Shown here piece after piece: positions 5,936 through 7,644 of a DNA stretch of 7,644 nt; position 1 is the first letter of the stretch, and each line of letters opens with the position of its first letter. The notes beneath the pieces were generated by a model. It did not search any database, was not told the DNA's origin, and saw only the letters and a program-made list of their open reading frames with translations. The translations under genes and the position numbers were made by a program. The DNA is from Roseovarius sp. UBA3070 (GTDB lineage Bacteria > Pseudomonadota > Alphaproteobacteria > Rhodobacterales > Rhodobacteraceae): positions 1 through 7,644 of the forward strand of contig DFBW01000138.1 of the NCBI GenBank assembly GCA_002366775.1. The letters run 5' to 3'.

Positions 5936-6928
5936 ATGTCTTTGCTGTCAGTTCGTGATCTGTCCGTCAAATTTGCCATGCGTGACCAGACGGTCACCGC
6001 ACTCAGAAACATCAGCTTTGATGTGGCACGCGGGGAACGCCTCGGCATTGTGGGCGAATCCGGCGCCGGGAAATCCATCACCGGCTTTGCATTGATGAAC
6101 CTGCTTAGCCGTCCGGGATATATCGCTGGCGGCAAAATCCTGTTTGAGGACCGTGACATCACCGGCCTTGAGGATGAGGCCATGCGCGATATTCGCGGCA
6201 ATCACATGGCGATGATCTTTCAGGATCCCATGGTCACGCTGAACCCGGTGCTGACCATTGGCCAGCAGATGTTGGAAACGCTGTACGCACATCGCAAACT
6301 GTCCAAAGCCGAAGCCACACAAATCGCCATTCTGAAGCTGCGCGAGGTTTACATTCCCTCGCCCGAAGAACGGCTGGATCAATACCCGCATGAGCTGTCG
6401 GGTGGGATGCGTCAGCGGATCATCATTGCGATGGCCCTGTTGTTGGATCCCAAGCTGATCATCGCGGATGAGCCGACAACGGCGCTGGATGTGACCATTC
6501 AGGCCGACATCATGGAATTGCTGCTGGAGCTGTGTCACTCCAACAAAGTCGGGCTGATCCTGATCACCCATGATCTGGGGGTCGTCAGCCAGATGACTGA
6601 ACGCACGTTGGTCATGTACGCCGGGCGCATTATCGAGGCCGGGCCCACGCGCGAGATCATAAATGACCCACAACACCCCTATACCCAAGGGCTGATCAAT
6701 GCTCTGCCACAGCAAACACCGCCAGGGCACCGGTTGAAACAAATCCCCGGCAATATGCCTTCGCTCACGGCCATTCCACCTGGTTGCCCCTTTGCCCCGC
6801 GCTGTAGTTTTGCGGTCGATCATTGCCGCACAACATTGCCCGAACTGGTCAGCTACGGCAGCGTCGAGGTGGCTTGCCACGAGGTGAACCGCCTGCACAA
6901 TGCTCCAGCCAAGGAGAAAAGCGCATGA
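5936..6928 (+). CDS. ABC importer ATPase, DppD type, with C-terminal cysteine motif
   Basis: This is one of the two cytoplasmic ATPases that drive the importer, 330 residues, normal for DppD/OppD. Walker A is GESGAGKSI (40-48), Q-loop Gln96, signature LSGGMRQR (154-161), Walker B IIADEP (175-180) with catalytic Glu179, and switch His212. The ending beyond about residue 245 is the oligopeptide-transporter C-terminal region, with QHPYTQGL (246-253) and GCPFAPRC (283-290). It carries four cysteines, C284, C290, C297 and C314 (spacing C-x5-C-x6-C-x16-C). In some DppD/OppD proteins this arrangement holds a [4Fe-4S] cluster; here that is inference. Ile48 where Thr or Val is commoner in Walker A is a mild change not expected to abolish ATP binding. 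The stop overlaps the next start as ATGA. The start at GTG 5927 is possible but less likely. Confidence 0.94.
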   Translation: MSLLSVRDLSVKFAMRDQTVTALRNISFDVARGERLGIVGESGAGKSITGFALMNLLSRPGYIAGGKILFEDRDITGLEDEAMRDIRGNHMAMIFQDPMVTLNPVLTIGQQMLETLYAHRKLSKAEATQIAILKLREVYIPSPEERLDQYPHELSGGMRQRIIIAMALLLDPKLIIADEPTTALDVTIQADIMELLLELCHSNKVGLILITHDLGVVSQMTERTLVMYAGRIIEAGPTREIINDPQHPYTQGLINALPQQTPPGHRLKQIPGNMPSLTAIPPGCPFAPRCSFAVDHCRTTLPELVSYGSVEVACHEVNRLHNAPAKEKSA

Positions 6929-7644
6929 AGGATATGCCCGACACCGCGCCCCTGCTTGAGCTGCGTAACCTGGAAAAGCAATTCGATCTGGACCGGGGCT
7001 TTCTGGAGACGATCAAATTCAAGGGTGGCAAAATATACCGTGAAAAGCGGGCCGTGCACGCGGTTAACAATGTCTCATTAAGTGCCAACCGAGGCGAGGC
7101 ACTGTGTGTCGTGGGCGAGTCGGGATGTGGCAAATCCACCGTTGCGCGGCTGGTGGCTGGTCTGCTGACGCCCACATCCGGTGAAATCCATTACGCAGGA
7201 GAGCGTATCGACAACCGGTCACGCCATGACATGATGCCGCTGCGCAAGAAGATGCAGATGATCTTCCAAAATCCATACGCCTCGCTTAACCCGCGGATGA
7301 CGATCCAACAGGCGCTTGAGGAACCGGTGAGGTTTCACAACCCGTCGATGAATGGCTCTGAGGTGATGGACCGGGTGGTCGAGGTGATGAAATCCGTGGG
7401 CGTCGATCCCAGCTGGTCGCGCCGCTATCCGCATGAGTTTTCGGGCGGTCAGCGCCAACGTATCGCCATTGCGCGCGCCCTGACGGTGGACCCGGAATTT
7501 GTCATCGCCGATGAACCGATTAGCGCCTTGGATGTCTCGATTCAGGCGCAGGTGTTGAACCTGATGCTGGAAGCCAAGGAAGACCGCGGCCTGACCTATC
7601 TGTTTATCACCCACGATCTAAGCGTGGTGCAGCATTTTGGCACC
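6925..7644 (+). CDS. ABC importer ATPase, DppF type, 3' end missing
   Basis: This is the second ATPase, expected to pair with the DppD-type protein. The frame is open from ATG 6925 to the last base, giving 240 residues of an expected 320-350, so the C-terminal region is outside the window. AAGGAG (6911-6916) lies eight bases upstream, and the start overlaps the previous stop by four bases. The N-terminus has the extended insert RGFLETIKFKGGKIYREKRAVHAV (about residues 22-45) common in DppF/OppF proteins. Walker A is GESGCGKST (64-72), signature FSGGQRQR (172-179), Walker B VIADEP (193-198) with Glu197, and switch His230 in FITHDL. All core catalytic residues are present. Whether it also carries the C-terminal cysteine motif cannot be seen. 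Confidence 0.93.
   Translation, partial: MKDMPDTAPLLELRNLEKQFDLDRGFLETIKFKGGKIYREKRAVHAVNNVSLSANRGEALCVVGESGCGKSTVARLVAGLLTPTSGEIHYAGERIDNRSRHDMMPLRKKMQMIFQNPYASLNPRMTIQQALEEPVRFHNPSMNGSEVMDRVVEVMKSVGVDPSWSRRYPHEFSGGQRQRIAIARALTVDPEFVIADEPISALDVSIQAQVLNLMLEAKEDRGLTYLFITHDLSVVQHFGT

Noticed and set aside
5948..6898. Long open frame on the - strand (316 codons) opposite the DppD-type ATPase gene
   Set aside because: Same reason: the + strand frame has all ABC ATPase motifs, and the antisense product resembles no protein family.
1..7644. A new defence, mobile or biosynthetic system
   Set aside because: Every substantial + strand frame belongs to a well-known transporter or Kbp-like family in standard order. 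There are no integrases, toxin-antitoxin pairs, repeat arrays or marked changes in base composition.

Overview
The window reads as ordinary chromosomal transporter DNA from an alphaproteobacterium, most likely of the Rhodobacteraceae (Roseobacter group). That placement is an inference from moderately GC-rich codon use, protein styles familiar from that family, and closely packed same-strand genes. No 16S or other decisive marker is present. All seven genes lie on the + strand. There is no mobile element, CRISPR array, tRNA or rRNA, and no sign of a previously undescribed system.

Left part (1-2104): the 3' four-fifths of a fused membrane-plus-ATPase ABC exporter of the MsbA-related type, truncated by the window edge, ends at 1446. 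After a 184-base gap holding a weak terminator candidate, an inverted repeat and a possible -10 box comes a small gene (1631-2047). It encodes a cytoplasmic BON + LysM protein closely resembling E. coli Kbp (YgaU), a potassium-binding protein. A hairpin plus T-run closes this gene.

Right part (2105-7644): a peptide/nickel-type (Dpp/Opp family) ABC importer operon in canonical order. It consists of a secreted substrate-binding protein, two permeases, and two ATPases, the second cut off by the window end. The regulatory gap before it (2105-2311) contains a plausible promoter and a perfect 10-base inverted repeat with arms 55 bases apart. A strong intrinsic terminator sits between the binding-protein gene and the first permease gene. 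The four downstream genes are tightly coupled: ATGA overlaps at 4986 and 6925, and a 5-base gap before 5936.

How the genes work together: the binding protein captures an oligopeptide-like or other small solute in the periplasm and delivers it to the two-permease channel. The paired ATPases power import. The internal terminator would make the binding protein more abundant than the membrane parts, which is normal for binding-protein-dependent importers. The substrate cannot be fixed from sequence alone. The exporter and the Kbp homologue appear to be independent transcription units with no visible link to the importer.
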